64,000 nt of DNA from Irpex lacteus (lineage: Eukaryota; Basidiomycota; Agaricomycetes; Polyporales; Irpicaceae), in assembly GCA_001986395.2 (NCBI GenBank), contig MQVO02000005.1, forward strand, positions 124,001-188,000, read 5' to 3'. Positions 1 to 13,858 of the stretch are shown in pieces; position 1 is the stretch's first letter; each line of letters opens with the position of its first letter. A program made the translations under genes and the position numbers. Under the pieces are notes generated by a model. It saw only the letters and a program-made list of their open reading frames with translations. It did no database searches and was not told the origin of the DNA.

Positions 1-1249
1 GGCCTCTAGTTCATCTCTCCGATGGGCGTGTACTGCGCACGCGGCTGCTGGTGAGTGAAGTCTATCCTTCATGTTAGTGGATACTGACGTTCTATAGGTG
101 GGTGCAGACGGGTTCAACTCTCCTGTGCGCAATTATGCAGGCATCCAGTCATATGGCTGGGCGTATGACACACACGGCGTTGTCGCAACACTCTTCCATG
201 CACCCCGTAATGCATTACAAGGACCAAACACCGTCGCATACCAGCGATTCCTCCCTACCGGTCCCATAGCATTCCTTCCGCTATCTGAAACCGCTTCATC
301 GCTCGTATGGTCAACCAGGCCCCCTATTGCTGCTGCTCTTAAGGCGCTTGATCCCGCTGTCTTTGCCGGAATGGTCAACGCCGCGTTCAGACTCCCCGAA
401 GTATCTGTGCGCTACCTAAACGACGAACTACTGCAAGCACATGCCAATGGGACACCTCTAACGCTTACGCAATTCCACGAAGAGTTGGCTTTCCGCGAGC
501 GGTCGCATATGATCGACAGTCGCTCTGCTCTTTCTTCCAGTAATGCACTCGACGTCGCGGGTATACCACCGTATGGTGCGGAGGACTACCCGCCTCTAGT
601 GACTTCCGTTCAGCCGGGAACGGTTGCATCGTTCCCACTGAGGTTCTCTCACGCGGATTCGTACATCGGCGAAGGGAATGGTGCTCGAACTGTACTTGTT
701 GGGGACGCTGCGCACACCATCCATCCTCTGGCAGGACAAGGCCTTAATCTCGGTCTTGCGGACGTGGAGGCTCTCTCGGATTGCATTGTGAACGCTCTTA
801 GTCTAGGCGGCGACATCGGTAAGCTACTTCACCCTTATTCCACCACTATGTCTAACTGCAGTCCGCTATCTCCGACAGGTTCGTATACAGCGCTCCTGCC
901 ATACGCTCGCAATCGCTACTTCGAAAATCACAAGATGCTCTCCGCGTGCGACAAGCTGCACAAACTATATTCCTCGACAGCGGAGCCTGTCGTATGGGCT
1001 CGGTCGGTCGGGTTGGAAGTGCTGAACGAGTTGGACACTATCAAGGGTGCTCTAATGATGAGTGCCGGTACCACTCATCGTACTCGTAATCAGCCTGGTC
1101 GGATCGGGTGGGAGTTCGCCGCGAAGGGAGTGCAAGAAGTTGCGAAGAGTTTGGATAATGCGAGGGTACTGGGGAACAGTGCTACTGGTTTGGTCGGAGC
1201 GGCTGTGAGGCAGTTTTGGCAACAGACCTCGCAAGGAAGGCGGACTTGA
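1..1249 (+). CDS. COQ6: COQ6-like ubiquinone biosynthesis FAD monooxygenase, 3' part
   Basis: Flavin monooxygenase of the UbiH/COQ6 family, which hydroxylates the ring of coenzyme Q precursors at the mitochondrial inner membrane. Exons seen: <1..50, 98..818 and 879..1249. The 5' end lies outside the window. Joining exons 1 and 2 gives LLVGADGFNSPVR, the second FAD-binding motif of the family. GDAAHTIHPLAGQGLNLGL (codons near 700-760) is the FAD/ribose motif, and YARNRYFENH sits in the usual C-terminal helix. The intron at 819-878 is 60 nt, so the frame stays open through it, but splicing it restores GDIGSYTALLPYARNR, as expected for the family. Assignment to COQ6 rather than another UbiH-like hydroxylase rests on overall resemblance. 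Confidence 0.88.
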
Positions 1250-1873
1250 CGAATAAGCTAGATCGGTAAATGGGTCTTCTATCTATCGTACCAATAATAT
1301 AAACAGTAAGTTTACGAGCCGTGGATCATAAGGATACAGTATGCTCTCGATCTCGAACACCTGACGAAGCAGGATATCGATACACGACTGGGAAGCATGC
1401 TTTCGATGAGTTCGAATTCTAGAGCGAGTTCCAACGCCGTGTCTCAGCAACGTGCACAAAAGATATAGCTTTCTGAAGTACGTATAGTATACGCTTCTGC
1501 TGAATCTTATGGATGCTGGGCTCGAGGACGAGTTCGCAGTGGCCATGGGATATGGTAGACGCCCATAATTCCTTCCACTTGTTGAGTCTCCCTGGGCTTC
1601 GCACTTATCCCCATTTCCCCAACACAACTTCCTCGATCTTCGCGTCATTCATCAACGAGATCTCCCACGTCAAAATAAAGCCCGAATTTGACGGGCGAAA
1701 CGCGTCAACAGCGCGTTTACAGCGTGCCCACCGATACAGGGCGAAAATCTGATTACGTAAGCTAATTACTTTAGGTTGGGGAACCCCATCCTCGTCCTAC
1801 TTTTATAGTCTTCGGACTTGCTCTCTTCCCCTCATCTTTTCTTTCGGGCGAGGTCTGTTGCTGGCTGGACACT
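1250..1873. other. Intergenic region between COQ6 and ACC1
   Basis: This 624 bp stretch holds no convincing exon. It must contain the COQ6 3' end and the ACC1 promoter. A pyrimidine-rich run (about 1826-1850, ending in ctcatcttttctttc) lies just ahead of the ACC1 start, as is common before fungal start sites. Confidence 0.5.
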
Positions 1874-4800
1874 ATGGCTAGCTACGATCACGCAAAAGTT
1901 GCCCACTTCATCGGTGAGCAGCGATGTACGACCAGTACGCGGATGTATACTGACGGTCGACTAGGTGGTAATTCATTAGACAAGGCTCCAGCAGGACCTG
2001 TCGCTGACTTCGTCAAAAGCCATGGCGGACATACGGTGATCACAAAAGTGCTTATTGCAAACAATGGTGCGTCGTGCAGCGAGCTCTGTTCTGCCTTGTA
2101 ATTGAAGAAGGTGCAATGCAGGTATTGCCGCGGTCAAGGAGATTCGTTCGATCCGTCAATGGAGTTACGAGACGTTTGGCACTGAGCGTGCCGTCGAGTT
2201 CACGGTTATGGCGACACCCGAAGATCTCAAGGTGAACGCAGAGTACATCCGCATGGCGGACAGGTACATCGAGGTTCCCGGAGGAAGCAACAACAATAAC
2301 TACGCCAACGTCGATTTGATCGTCGATGTCGCTGAGCGTGCAGGCGTCCATGCTGTTTGGGCTGGATGGGGACACGCGTCGGAAAATCCTCGTCTCCCTG
2401 AGACGCTTGCGGCGAACAAGATCGTCTTCATTGGTCCTCCTGGGAGTGCGATGAGGAGTTTGGGTGACAAGATCTCCAGCACGATCGTTGCACAGAGCGC
2501 GGAGGTTCCGACCATGGCGTGGTCGGGTTCAGGAATCTCGGACACGGTGCTGAGCGACCAAGGGTTCGTGACGGTAGACGACGAGGTATACAAGAAGGCA
2601 TGCGTGACGACGGTAGAGGAGGGTCTTGAGAGGGCAGAGCAAATTGGATGGCCGGTGATGATCAAGGCGAGTGAAGGTGGAGGAGGAAAGGGTATTCGAA
2701 AGGTGGAGAGCGCGGATGCGTTCAAGAACGCGTTCAATGCTGTTGGCGGAGAGATCCCAGGTGAACTGTTTATTCAGGTCCTGTTGGAATCGACTAACAT
2801 CTTACACAGGATCCCCCATCTTTATCATGAAGCTCGCTGGCCAGGCTCGCCACCTTGAAGTTCAGCTGCTCGCAGATCAGTATGGCAATGCCATCTCTCT
2901 CTTTGGTCGTGATTGCTCGGTCCAGCGCAGGCACCAGAAGATCATCGAAGAGGCGCCTGTGACTATCGCAAAGGAGAACACGTTCTCCGAAATGGAGCGT
3001 GCTGCCGTCCGACTGGCGAAGTTGGTCGGGTACGTTAGTGCAGGAACTGTCGAGTGTAAGCCTCATCAATCTGCTTCCGTGTACATTGCTTATGACGCCC
3101 CGTAGATCTCTACAGCCATGCAGAGGACGTATTCTACTTCCTCGAGCTCAACCCTCGTCTGCAAGTCGAGCATCCGACTACCGAGATGGTCTCCGGCGTC
3201 AACCTTCCCGCTGCCCAGCTTCAAGTAGCCATGGGTATCCCTCTCCACCGTATCAAGCATATCCGACAACTGTACGGTGTTCACCCTAACGGCACGTCCG
3301 AGATCGACTTCGACATGATCAACCCAGACGCCAGCACTCAGCAGCGTAAACCTCGACCTAAGGGCCACGTCGTCGCTGTCCGTATCACCGCCGAGAACCC
3401 CGATGCCGGCTTCAAGCCTTCCTCTGGCTCCTTGCAGGAGCTCAACTTCCGCTCTAGCACGAATGTCTGGGGCTACTTCTCCGTCGGTAACGCTGGTGGT
3501 CTGCACGAATTCGCAGACTCGCAGTTCGGCCATATCTTCGCGTACGGTGAAGATCGAAGCGAGGCCCGGAAGAACATGGTTGTTGCACTCAAGGAGCTGA
3601 GCATTCGTGGAGACTTCCGTACCACCGTCGAGTATCTCATCAAGTTGCTCGAGCTACAGGCCTTCGAGGAGAATACCATCACCACCGGCTGGCTCGACTC
3701 CCTCATTAGCGACCGTCTCACCGCCGAGCGACCCGACGCTACGCTTGCAGTCATCTGCGGAGCTGTCACCAAAGCGCACATTGCGTCGGAGGCTAGTTGG
3801 GGCGAGTACAAGCGGGTCTTGGAGAAGGGCCAGGTTCCTTCCAAGGACGTGCTCAAGACCGTGTTCGGCGTCGACTTCATCTATGAGGGCACGCGATTCT
3901 CGTTCACGGCCACTCGCTCGTCGCTTACCTTGTGGACCCTCTACCTCAATGGCGGCCGTACGCTGGTTGGTGCTCGTCCGCTGGCCGACGGAGGGTTGCT
4001 CGTGTTGTTGGATGGGAAGAGTCACTCTGTGTACTGGCGTGAAGAAGTCGGAGCCCTGCGAGTTATGATCGACTCGAAGACATGCTTGATCGAACAGGAG
4101 AACGACCCGACACAACTGCGCAGCCCTTCTCCCGGTAAACTCGTCCGGTTCCTTGTCGACAGTGGCGACCACATCAACGCTGGAGAGCAATACGCTGAGA
4201 TCGAGGTACGTTCATATGATAGCTCCAGCTGCGTCATACTAACGAGTGAGTGTAGGTCATGAAGATGTACATGCCTCTCGTCGCCTCTGAAGATGGTATC
4301 GTCCAATTCGTGAAGCAACCCGGTGTCAGTCTCGAGCCGGGCGACATTCTCGGTATCCTGACCCTGGACGACCCCGCCCGCGTCAAGCACGCCAAGCCTT
4401 TCGAAGGCCTCCTTCCCGCTACAGGCAATCCTGCCATCGCTGGTAACAAGCCTCATCAACGCCTCAGCTACCTCGTTGGCATCCTGAATGACATCCTCGA
4501 TGGTTTCGATAACCAAGCGATCATGGCACCCACCTTCAAAGATCTTCTCGTTGTGCTAAACGATCCGGAGCTGCCCTTCTCCCAGGTCTCCTCTATCCTC
4601 GCGACTCTATCAGGTCGCATGCCCTCAAAGCTCGAGGATAACATCCGCTCTGCTATTGAAGCGGCCAAGTCCAAGGGCGAATTCCCCGCTCAGAAGGTCA
4701 AGAAGCTCCTCGATCAGTGGACGGAGACCAACGTCCGCCCTCAGGATCGTGCTCTCTTCCGCACTCAAGTCGGCGCACTCGTCGACGCTGTAGAGCAGTA

Positions 4801-7800
4801 CCAGGGTGGATTGAAGGCGCACGAGATCAATGTCCTTGCCTCGCTGCTGGCTCGTTATGCGGAGACGGAGAAGCTATTCACTGGGAGTATCGAAGCTCGC
4901 GTGCTCCAGCTTCGTGAGCAGAACAAAGACAACCTGGATAAGGTCGCTGGGCTCGTGCTCAGTCACATCATGGCTCACAGGAAGGGACGGCTGGTCATGA
5001 CGATCCTTGATCACGTCAAGAACAGTGGCTTGACTGTGTCGAACCCGGACAGCAAGCTCTACCAGGCGCTCCAGGCACTTGCTAGTCTCGAGAACAGGTC
5101 GTCCACCCAAGTCGCTCTCAAAGCGCGTGAAGTTCTTATCGCCTGCCAGATGCCTTCTTACGACGAGCGTAAGTCTCAGATGGAGGCCATTCTCAAGTCC
5201 TCGATCTCGAACAGCTTCTACGGCGAGCAAGGCTCAGGTGTTAGGTATGTTGTTATTAAGGCATTTGGTTGATAAGTTTATTGACGTTAAATCCAGGACA
5301 CCGTCGGCTGATGTCCTTCGAGAACTCATCGATTCGAGATACACCGTGTACGACGTCTTACCTACGTTCTTCGAGCACGACGAGCCGTGGGTCTCGCTTG
5401 GTATGTCCATCATGCTCTTCTCATCCTCTAACTGTAGTTCAATGTTATTTTCACAGCTGCCCTTGAAGTATATGTTCGTCGCGCGTACAGGGCTTACTCC
5501 CTTCTGTCAATCGACTACGAAGAGGATGACGGCGAAACGCCCAATGCTGTGACTTGGAGGTTCAACCTTGGTCAGTCACGATCGCCTCCCTCGACTCCAA
5601 CCCTCGCTCGCCGCGAGTAAGTCATTTCATTTCTCGACATGTATTCGTTTACTGATGTAACCACAGTGAGGCCCCTCGTCGCGCAGCCTCTGTCAGTGAC
5701 CTCAGCTACATGATCGATCGCAACCAGAAACAGCCGGTCAGAAGCGGTGCCATCGCAGCATTTGATGACTACGAAAGCTTTGCTGCAGGGTTCGACAAGG
5801 TCGTCGAGCTTCTGCCAGGCTTCGACCCGCTTGAGTTCCGCCAACGCTATGGAGACAACAGTCAGCCTCCCAACGTTCTCAACTACGCTCTCCGCATCTT
5901 TGATCCCGCCGATGACATGAGCGAAGACGCCTGGTACCAGAAGGTTGTCGATCTGGTCAACGGTCACAACGCCATCCTCACCCAGCACGGCGTCCGTCGT
6001 CTTTCGGTCCTCATCTGTCGCCCGGGGCAGTACCCATTGTACTTCACCTTGCGTGAAATCAGTGGCATTTGGACTGAAGAACAGGCGATTCGTCACATCG
6101 AGCCCGCTTTGGCATTCCAGCTTGAACTCAGTCGTTTGTCGCACTACAACCTCACGCCATGCTTCACTGAGAGCAAGCAGCTACACATCTACCATGCTGT
6201 CGCTCGCGAGAACCAGCTCGACAACCGATTCTTCATCCGTGCCCTGGTTCGTCCTGGGCGTATCCGCGGTAATATCAACATGGCACAGTATCTCATCTCC
6301 GAGACTGATCGCCTCGTCAACAACATCCTCGACGCGTTGGAACTCGTCAGTGCTAAGCAGCGCAACGCCGACACCAATCACATCTTCATCAACTTCATCT
6401 ACAACCTCTCCGTCACTTACGAGGATGTACTGGAGGCTATCTCGGGCTTCATCGAGCGTCATGGCAAGAGGCTCTGGCGTTTGCATGTGACTGGTTCTGA
6501 GATCAGGATCGTCCTCGAGGATAGTGAGGGCAACGTCACACCCATTCGTTGCATCATCGAGAACGTGTCTGGTTTCATCGTTAACTTCCATGGCTACCAA
6601 GAGATCACCACTGACAAAGGCACTACCATCCTCAAATCCATCGGCGAGAAGGGACCTCTTCACCTGCAGCCTGTCCACGCCCCTTACCCCACCAAGGAGT
6701 CCCTCCAGCCGAAGCGTTATCAAGCTCATCTCATTGGTACGACCTACGTGTACGACTTCCCTGAGCTCTTCGCGAAAGCTCTCAGCAACACTTGGGTTCA
6801 AGCACGCAGACTCAACCCCTCGCTGTCGTTGCCGAAGAAGGTACTGGAGTCGAGGGAACTCATCTTGGACGAGCATGACCAGCTACAAGACGTTGACCGA
6901 GCGCCGGGTAACAACAACTGCGGTATGGTCGGTTGGGTGTTCACGCTCCGCACTCCCGAGTATCCCCAAGGCCGCAAGGCTGTAGTCATCGCCAACGATA
7001 TCACCTACAAGATTGGTTCATTCGGACCCGAGGAAGACCACTTCTTCAACCTCGTCTCAGAATATGCACGTGAGCAGGGCCTTCCTCGTATCTACCTCTC
7101 CGCCAACTCCGGCGCCCGTATCGGTCTGGCTGAGGAGGTCATGGGCCTCTTCTCGTGCGCTTGGAATGACAACGAGCACCCCGAGAAGGGTGTTGACTAC
7201 ATTTATCTCACGCACACCAACTACCTCAAGTTGCAAGAGACAGCTGCTGAGTCTGTTCGCACCGTTGAAATCGAAGTCGATGGTGAACGCCGTCACAAGA
7301 TTACGGACATAATTGGTACGCAAGATGGTCTCGGTGTCGAGTGTCTCAAAGGCTCTGGCCTTATCGCCGGTACTACCTCTCGCGCTTACGACGATATCTT
7401 CACCATCACCCTCGTCACTGCTCGATCCGTCGGTATCGGTGCATACCTCGTTCGTCTCGGACAGCGTGCGGTTCAAGTGGAGGGCCAGCCGATCATCCTC
7501 ACCGGTGCCCCGGCTCTCAACAAGGTCCTCGGCCGTGAGGTCTACACGTCTAATCTGCAACTCGGTGGCACCCAAATCATGTACAAGAACGGTGTCTCGC
7601 ATCTGACTGCCAGCAGCGACTTGGAAGGCGCAACTCACATCCTCCAGTGGCTCTCTTACGTTCCTGAAGTCAAGGGTCACCCACTTCCTGTACTCGACAC
7701 CGCCGACACTTGGGATCGTGACATCGGCTACGTTCCACCGAAGGGCCCCTACGACCCGCGATGGTTTATCGAGGGCAAGACTGACGAGTCGTCTTCGGAA

Positions 7801-9081
7801 TGGCAGTCTGGCTTCTTCGACAAGGGCTCATTCCAAGAAACCCTTAGTGGCTGGGCGCAGACAGTCGTTGTCGGTCGTGCTCGCCTCGGCGGTATCCCGT
7901 TAGGTGTCATTGCAGTAGAGACTCGCACGATCGAGCGTGTCGTTCCCGCCGACCCTGCCAACCCTACCTCTTTCGAGCAGCGAATCATGGAAGCCGGTCA
8001 AGTGTGGTACCCCAACTCTGCATACAAGACCGCTCAAGCAATTTTCGACTTCAACCGCGAAGGCCTACCCCTTATCATCTTTGCCAACTGGCGTGGTTTC
8101 TCTGGTGGTCAGCAAGACATGTACGATGAGATTCTCAAGCAGGGTTCTAAGATCGTCGATGGACTTTCAAGCTACAAGCAGCCTGTCTTCGTGTACATCG
8201 TCCCCAACGGCGAGCTTCGTGGTGGTGCCTGGGTCGTGCTTGATCCGTCGATCAACTCTACGCAGATGGAGATGTTCGCTGATGTCGACGCTCGTGCCGG
8301 TGTCCTCGAGCCTGAAGGTATCGTCGAGATCAAGATGCGTCGGGACAAGATCCTGCGTCTCATGGAGCGCCTTGATCCTACGTACGCGGAGTTGAAGAAG
8401 GCCAGCCTCGATCAGACGGTCACTGCAGAGGCTCGTGCAGAGGCAGTTGAAGCATTGGACAGACGACAACAGCTGTTGCAGCCAACGTACAAGCAGATTG
8501 CTCTCTTGTACGCCGATCTTCATGAGTAAGTGCTGACACTACTACCAGTCGTTCTGCCAAGCTCACGCGTTCTATAGTCGTACCGGACGTATGGAAGCCA
8601 AGGGTTGCGCTAAAGCAATGGTCTGGAAGGACGCTCGTCGTCGATTCTACTGGGCCGTGCGCGCAAAGGTTGCCTGGTCGGCCGCCCTCTCCCAACTTGC
8701 CGAAGCCAGCCCCGACTCGTCAATCGAGTACCGCGAGGGTCTTCTTGAGAACATCTCTGAAGTTAACGCCACAACCGATCGCAAAACCGCTGCTGAGAAG
8801 CTCGAGTCACTCGACCTTTCTGCGACCGTCGCTCAGCTGAAGGCCGACCATCTCATGCGTCAGATGCTCGCACTGGCACAGGAGGACCGCAAAGCGACTA
8901 TTGGTGGTTTGTTGCGCCTCGTCGACAATCTCGAAGATGACGAGAAGTCGGCGTTGATCTCTGCGTTGCAGAACTCTACGCGTTCTCCAGGTCTGTTGAT
9001 CTCCTCTATGCATCTATGAATCCATCGCTTATATTTCATGTTTGGTGCATAGGCCCTCCGTCTTACTCGCATGCATCATGA
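1874..9081 (+). CDS. ACC1: Acetyl-CoA carboxylase (multidomain, cytosolic)
   Basis: Makes malonyl-CoA from acetyl-CoA, bicarbonate and ATP, the committed step of fatty acid synthesis. Model: 1874..1913, 1965..2066, 2122..2760, 2810..3055, 3106..4205, 4256..5244, 5297..5400, 5457..5616, 5667..8525, 8578..8990, 9053..9081 (2226 aa; the yeast enzyme is of similar size). The biotin carboxylase domain comes first, with glycine-rich ATP loop [14 protein letters not shown] and NPRLQVEHP. The biotinyl site is VMKM, split by the intron before 4256, with the modified lysine at about K712. Next is the central ACC region, then the carboxyltransferase with [16 protein letters not shown] and [17 protein letters not shown]. 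The last intron is inferred: splicing gives a C-terminus [13 protein letters not shown]; without it the frame ends at 9019 with [12 protein letters not shown]. Confidence 0.97.
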
Positions 9082-9427
9082 GTGGAATGATCTTTCTGTC
9101 GTGTATATACGCTTTCTAGTCTCGGGCTGTAACTTCGCATCTCATCACCATCATCGTGTCATCTAATACCTGTTGTGTTCTCTCGCTCTGTTGTGGTTTC
9201 TTGGTCAATTGTCATTCATAGATAGCAACGCAATACATTTTCAAACTCGCTCTATCGAATGATTCATTCATGTGTGTGATATGTCGCAAGTCCGAGAATA
9301 ATATGACCGAAGTCAGTCATGGCGACCGCATCATATGCAAGGACAAAAGGGAACAGACCTCCATCCGCGAAGCTTGTTAGTATATACTATTCTAAAGCAA
9401 GACATACAATACTTTTCGCAAGGGACG
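9082..9427. other. Convergent 3' region between ACC1 and ARG7
   Basis: This 346 bp stretch between two converging genes is AT-rich and holds no open frame that I can support. It must carry the polyadenylation signals of both genes; I cannot place them. Confidence 0.5.
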
Positions 9428-10923
9428 TCAAGTCCTGTAGTCACCATTAATCTTGACGTATTCCTATAAACAAAGCCTTTAGTAACCAGTACGAGAGCTG
9501 AAGAGACTCAAACACACATAGCTAAAGTCACAAGTCCAGTACTTTGCACTCTGCTCACCCAGACCTAGCTCGACGCGGATCTCCAGGTCTTCGGCACCGA
9601 TAATCTCAGACGCACGGGCCTCGTCCACTTTCTCGGGTTCACCGTTGACAAGCAGAGGCAGAGGAGCGGTACCGTCGGTAGGCACGAAGGATACGTTGAC
9701 TCTCGTCGGGTCGAGGGGTGTGGAAAGGGGTATGGAGCCTGTCGCAGCGAGGATTCGTCCCCAACTGAAAATTCGACATGAGGAACCCACCCCAACCTAA
9801 GAATAGATGAGTGAACTTACTTTGCGTCTTCGCCGAAGAGTGCGGTCTTGACGAGTGAGGAAGTGGAGATCCTCGAGGCGATCTTGTGTGCATCCTCATA
9901 TGTAGTCGCTCCCTCAACCGAGACAGTGACAAATTTTGTCGCTCCTTCGCCGTCACGTACGACCAACTGTGCGAGTTCCGCAGCAAAGGATGTCAATTCT
10001 TGCTTGAAAATCTCAAATGCTTCCTTGTCCGTATCCTCGTCAATTTCCGGCTGACCATCGGCGGCGGCGCCGTTGGCCAGGACAATGATAGTATCGTTCG
10101 TAGACATGTCTCCGTCGACGCTGATCGAATTAAAGCTTCTGTCGACAGCGTATGTGAGTGCGTTCTGCAGACTGCGAGGAGAGACCGCGGCATCAGTCAG
10201 GATACATCCGAGAAGCGTCGCATGCAGTTGTCCGCCAGCAGGAGGTCCCATGTCTGGGTGGATCATGCCGGCTCCCTTGTCCATGCCTGCCAGACGGTAT
10301 TCTTTGCCACGGATAGTGAAAGTGCGTGCGCGCAGCTTCGGGAACGTGTCGGTGGTCATGAAGGCACGAGCAGCGCGCTCCCATGCATCGAAGCCTGAAC
10401 CAAGAGTGGCGGTGGACTGGGACTGGATTGCAGCGAGGATTTTGGAGATGGGAAGGGTCTGTCCGATGACTCCGGTGGACATGACCAAAGTCTCGCTTGC
10501 GTTTGATTGGGGCGTGGGCTCAAGGAGAGCATCGGTGGCGCGTACCATAGCCCATGCGTCCTGCATACCTTGTGTTCCAGTCACAGCGTTGGCACAACCG
10601 CTATTCACCACCAAAGCCCTCGCACGTCCCTCTGACCCTTTCAACACCTCCTGTGATACGATGACGGGGGCGGCCTTGAAAGCATTGCGCGTGAAGCAGG
10701 CAGCAGCGGAGGCAGGTTGCGTTGAGACGATGACTCCAAGGTCGAGGAGTTCGGGCTTTTTCTTCACTCCAGCATGAACACCGTTCAGCAGGTAGCCTTT
10801 AGGGAACGCAGCGTCAGGAATGGGTTTATGGAAATGGGCTTTCGACGGCAGAGATTTGGAAGTGTATGTCGAAGTGAGCCTTTTGAAAACGGTCGTCGGC
10901 GAGACCAATCTATTCGCTGCCAT
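9428..10923 (-). CDS. ARG7: Arginine biosynthesis ornithine acetyltransferase (ArgJ family)
   Basis: Mitochondrial enzyme that moves the acetyl group from N-acetylornithine to glutamate, closing the acetyl cycle of arginine synthesis. Model: exons 9821..10923, 9518..9764 and 9428..9463 (461 aa). The N-terminus (MAANRLVSPTTVFKRLTSTY) is basic and hydroxylated like a mitochondrial presequence. KGAGMIHPDMG and HATLLGCILTDAAV form the self-cleavage region; the Thr after HA (about T236) is the nucleophile that becomes the N-terminus of the beta chain. Splicing the first intron restores DANWGRILAA, and splicing the short last intron gives FSYEYVKINGDYRT, the family's usual end. Reading through that intron would give a false tail ending at 9479. 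An upstream in-frame Met at 11013 is less likely because it adds no presequence-like residues. Confidence 0.95.
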
Positions 10924-11444
10924 CCTGGTAGTAGGAGAGAAAGTGACAGCTAATACTTCTGATACGCGGCTGACCTTTATATGTATGGTTCGCAGAGGTT
11001 CGTTCCGGCTCAATAGCTTTAATGACTCACGAGATAAGAGTTGAATTTATTGCCCAAGCACCGAGCCCAGCCACAGGAAATTGAAGGCCGAGCACTACAC
11101 TGTACAGAAAGTACTCGCTACGAAGGCAGGATTTGCTATGACACCGCTCCGTTACTTGTGGACGTCGTCGAGAAAGACGGACAAGTGCAGCCCCGAAAGC
11201 TGCATCGATGTTCAAGAGAAAAGTAACATTCGGCGTTTGTGCATTTGATAGCAGTCAAGGCCACGTGCTACGGGCGCCTTTGACTGACACAACTATCGCA
11301 CTCAGGCTGCGGCAACCTGAGGCTACTTGTTTCTGTCGTAGTCAAGTAAGTCTGTTTTGTTCAACATTGTTGTTTTATTTCTCAGTATAGCTCATGCGTC
11401 TACACCAGAGTTATATGCATCTACCAAGTTATCTCTAACCCGCC
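10924..11444. promoter_or_regulatory. Shared divergent promoter region of ARG7 and SEC6
   Basis: 521 bp separate the two start codons, which point away from each other. No coding exon is apparent. I see no specific Gcn4-type site that I could defend. Confidence 0.4.
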
Positions 11445-13858
11445 ATGTCAATGGCAGCAGCACCAGTGTCCGCCGCCCAGGCGGTGGGCGAGTTCCTGCA
11501 GTCACCGGATGATTTGCAGAAGCTGGCAGCGTTCCGCAAGAAATTGGAGAAAGAGAAAGCCTCTATTGATGTTCGACTGAAGAATGGAGTGAAAGAGCAG
11601 ATGGACGCGACGCGGCATGGACTTCAGAAGCTCTTCAGCACACGGAGCAATATCCAGGCCATCAAGGATGAGATGGAAAGCGTGGATAGAATGTGCAGGG
11701 ATGAGAAGATTATAGTGTCGACCTTCGATCAGATTAGCAGGGTACGTGGTCTGTATTCTGCTCACGAGCCTCTACTTCACTGCGATGGTGTGTTAGGTCT
11801 CCATGGTGCATCGTAACTTTGAGCAGACGGAGGAGATGGTGAACAACCTCATCGAGATGAGCGAAAAGCTCGATGCTCTGGAGGATATGCTAGCGCGTGA
11901 CAGTCAAGATATCCTTGGTTCTGCACCGAACCTCCTTCGTATACACTTCCAAATTAACCGTCTCGAGGCGTTCAGAAACACTACCATGCACCAAGCGAAG
12001 AAAGCCTCAAAGGATGTGCAACTCACTCTCACTCGCTATTTTGATCGCCTCAGCAAACTTATCCAAGCGTTCGACGAATACATTCTCACTCTTGCGCGGA
12101 ACATTCTACCGATTGTACGAGCTGGACACCCTGATGTCATCGTGAAGTTGTTAAAGGTAGTAGAAATCGAAGGCAAGGAAGATGAGAAGGTAAGCCGTAC
12201 TCTTTGGAGTATCGAAGGAAATTCTTAACCACGCCTAGGCGGTAGCAATGAAACTCGTCAAGAAAGCTGCCAAGATGGACGTCGCCTCAAAGTTTAGGTC
12301 GATGCAGGCGAATGCTCGTGTCATCAAGTACTATCGCTCTAAGATGCAGAAATGCATCATCGAATCCATTCAGGAGAAATTCAACGAGGCATATCTGAAG
12401 CACGAACGTGATCCTGCGGCGTTCCTCGACGACACGCTCTGGATATACCAAGATATTATCCGAGTAGAAGAGGAAGTTGCCCCTTGTTTCCCACCTGACT
12501 ACGACATTCTCTCTCTGTATGTCCGTGAATATCACAAGGCATTGAACAGCACTATCACGCGGATCATGGCTACCGACCCAGAAGCGAGTTTGCTACTCGT
12601 TCTGCACGGTTGGGTCAAGGAGTACAAGAAGACCATGAAAGAGATGAATGTCTCCCCCGATCTCCTCGAGCCTCCTCTATTAGATGGGAACGAACAGAGT
12701 CTCATTGAAGACTACCTCAAACTTATCATTCGGAAGCTCGACGAGTGGACAGCCAATCTCATGAAGACAGAGGTTGAGGCATTCACCACCAGAGCTGACC
12801 CTCCCGAAGTCGACGCAGACGGACTGTACGGTACTCAAGGTGCCGTCATCCTCTTCCAGATGGTGAACCAACAAGTAGACTCCGCTATGGATAGTAATCA
12901 GGGCGTCATCCTTGCTCGTGTCATCGAGGAAGTCAGCCGTGTCATGCGCAGTACCCAAGACCAGTGGACCCGACTCATCGACGCCGAGTACAAGAAACAA
13001 ATCGAGAAACCAGAAGAAGCCGCTGGTGGTCTGGTCGAGTATTGCATCGCACTCGCCAACGACCAACTCCGAGCCGCCGACTTCGCTGAGACGCTCTCAG
13101 GACGTATAGAGCCGCTCGTATCGGAGAAGTACCAGAAGACGATCCACGATCGTCTGAACGACGCTATTGACGGGTACTTGGACGTCGCGAAGAAGTGCAC
13201 ACAGACATTGATCGATATCATCTTCAACGACTTGAGGCCAGCGACGAAGCAGTTGTTCCAGCCGTCATGGTACGACGGTATTATCGTACAAATCGTCGAA
13301 ACCATGCGCGACTACATGTCCGACTACCAATCATACCTGAACCAGGCCTTATTCGACCTGCTGGTCGAAGACCTACTCGACTCGTTCCTCGTCACGTACA
13401 TCACGGCTCTTGCCAACGCACCCAAACTCAAGATGCCACAAGCGTCTGAACGGATCAAGGACGACATTACGGAGGCGTACAAATTCTTTGGGACGTACAA
13501 GAAGACGTCGGAGCTTGAACCAAGGTTCGAGGTGCTCGAGATGATCCTCTCATTGCTGGAGGCGTCAAAGAGTTTGGTTTTCCTCTCGTACTGGTCGTTC
13601 GCTAAGGTGCACGGGCCTAACATTCCGTTCGTGGAGAATTTGATGAAGGCGAGGGGTGATCTGGATAGGTCGGCGGTCGGGGAGGTTATGGAGAGTATTA
13701 AGCGGAAAGTCAAGGAGGAGGAGTTGACCGATCGTAAGCCTCGCTTTCCGTTGCATTATAATTATCTATACTCATGCGTCACGATAGCTCCGGAACCAAC
13801 GATAATGAAGAAGATTGCGATACAGGGTGCCCTTTCACGTTTCTTGGCTCGAACCTAG
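11445..13858 (+). CDS. SEC6: Exocyst complex component Sec6
   Basis: Subunit of the octameric exocyst, which tethers secretory vesicles to the plasma membrane at growing tips. Model: 11445..11741, 11797..12189, 12239..13733, 13788..13858 (751 aa, in the usual 740-800 range). The N-terminal third is predicted coiled coil (LAAFRKKLEKEKASIDVRLK and the following NLIEMSEKLDALEDML), followed by the long helical-rod body with LFQMVNQQVDSAMDSNQGVI and YLDVAKKCTQTLIDIIFNDL. The first intron falls after ISR and rejoins at VSMVHRNFEQ. The last exon (PPEPTIMKKIAIQGALSRFLART) is recovered only by splicing at 13734-13787. Identification is by resemblance to the Sec6 family as a whole; the family has no short signature motif. 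Confidence 0.88.

Noticed and set aside
819..878. Continuous reading of COQ6 through 819-878
   Set aside because: The stretch has GTAAGC and CAG borders and its translation (KLLHPYSTTMSNCSPLSPT) is foreign to the family; splicing restores the expected helix.
9464..9517. ARG7 ending at 9479 without the last intron
   Set aside because: The read-through tail VCLSLFSSRTGY is unlike the family; splicing gives EYVKINGDYRT.
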